Below, piece after piece: positions 63,481-64,000 of a stretch of DNA of 64,000 bases. The DNA is from Pseudomonas sp. CHM02 (GTDB lineage Bacteria; Pseudomonadota; Gammaproteobacteria; Pseudomonadales; Pseudomonadaceae). The notes under the pieces are model-generated. The model was not told the DNA's origin. It did no database searches and saw only the letters and a program-made list of their open reading frames with translations. The DNA lies in the NCBI RefSeq assembly GCF_000612585.1, contig NZ_JFCA01000012.1:62001-126000 (forward strand), written 5' to 3'. The translations under genes were made by a program, and so were the position numbers. Numbering within the stretch: position 1 is the first letter of the stretch; every line of letters begins with the position of its first letter.

Positions 63481-64000
63481 ATGACGCAGCCGACACTTAC
63501 CCGCAGCTGGGTGGCCTCCGCCAATGGTCACAGCGATTTTCCCCTGCAAAACCTGCCCCTGGGTGTGTTCAGCGTCAACGGCTCCGCACCGCGTGCGGGC
63601 GTGGCGATTGGCGATTCGATCCTGGACCTGCACGCCGCGATCGATGAGTTTGACGGTGAAGCCCGTCGCGCCGTCGAAGCGACGGCTGGTGGCCAACTGA
63701 ACGCCTTTTTTGAACTGGGCCGCGGCCCGCGCGTGGCCTTGCGCGAGCGCCTGCTGGAGCTGTTGACCGAAGGCAGCAAACTGCAGACGCGTGAAGCGCA
63801 AGTGCTGCACCGTGCTGCCGATTGCCAGATGCACCTGCCGGCGCGCATCAACGACTACACCGACTTCTATGTCGGTATCGAACATGCGCAAAACGTCGGC
63901 AAATTGTTCCGTCCTGATAACCCTCTGCTGCCCAACTACAAATACGTGCCGATCGGTTATCACGGCCGAGCGTCGACCATTCGCACCTCGGGCACCGATG
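63481..64000 (+). CDS. fahA: Fumarylacetoacetase, N-terminal part (runs off the window)
   Basis: The first 173 codons of fumarylacetoacetate hydrolase, the last enzyme of homogentisate breakdown, producing fumarate and acetoacetate. The N-terminal SH3-like domain (SDFPLQNLPLGVFSV) is complete. The catalytic domain begins at YTDFYVGIEHAQNVGKLFRP with YKYVPIGYHGRASTI at the window edge. GGAG seven bases before the ATG places it in the hmgA operon. Confidence 0.96.
   Translation, partial: MTQPTLTRSWVASANGHSDFPLQNLPLGVFSVNGSAPRAGVAIGDSILDLHAAIDEFDGEARRAVEATAGGQLNAFFELGRGPRVALRERLLELLTEGSKLQTREAQVLHRAADCQMHLPARINDYTDFYVGIEHAQNVGKLFRPDNPLLPNYKYVPIGYHGRASTIRTSGTD

Overview
The window looks like chromosome of a fluorescent Pseudomonas (P. 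fluorescens group). Three things point there: a complete twelve-gene alginate operon in the pseudomonad order, several extragenic REP-type inverted repeats (TGTGGGAGC[TG]GGCTTGC and two sister classes) between genes, and a typical Pseudomonas complement (CheV, Aap amino-acid transporter, RhlB, PhoH, HmgR/HmgA/FahA). I see no tRNA, rRNA, CRISPR array, insertion sequence or prophage.

Layout. 1-2.4 kb: end of a CheV gene, a 2-hydroxyacid dehydrogenase and a LysR regulator. 2.5-4.7 kb: a 733-residue protein I cannot assign. 4.9-9.7 kb: an AaeXAB-like efflux operon (outer-membrane factor, FUSC pump, DUF1656, HlyD adaptor). 9.7-12.7 kb: small membrane and metabolic genes. 12.7-29.3 kb, minus strand: algD-alg8-alg44-algK-algE-algG-algX-algL-algI-algJ-algF-algA, with a good AlgU-type promoter about 0.48 kb upstream of algD and a strong terminator after algA. 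30.2-37.7 kb: yaaA, a NodB-like deacetylase, phoH, moaCDE, rhlB and a carboxylesterase. 37.7-42.2 kb: aapJQMP behind a near-consensus sigma-54 promoter. 42.2-44.8 kb: an MqsA-like antitoxin whose toxin seems to survive only as a broken remnant, then a GntR regulator overlapping an MFS transporter.

44.8-55.3 kb is the most unusual region. It is a chaperone-usher cluster with six single-domain DUF1120 subunit genes plus a seventh, two-domain, adhesin-like DUF1120 protein, together with one usher and one PapD-type chaperone. Divergent from it are a Rec-Hpt protein and a NarL/LuxR-type response regulator, with no histidine kinase nearby. One subunit gene has a seven-C tract directly after an out-of-frame ATG. 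55.4-64 kb: NTF2-like, GIY-YIG and GST-like proteins, a TonB-dependent receptor with an STN signalling domain but no sigma/anti-sigma genes beside it, a lipoprotein-type PBP4 (DacB), and hmgR divergent from hmgA-fahA with a palindromic operator between them; fahA runs off the window.

Main points for follow-up: the DUF1120 fimbrial system and its phosphorelay pair, the poly-C start, a 90-bp REP doublet lying in frame inside the algK signal-peptide region, the degenerate mqsR-like toxin, and the TFDGG variant in the deacetylase.
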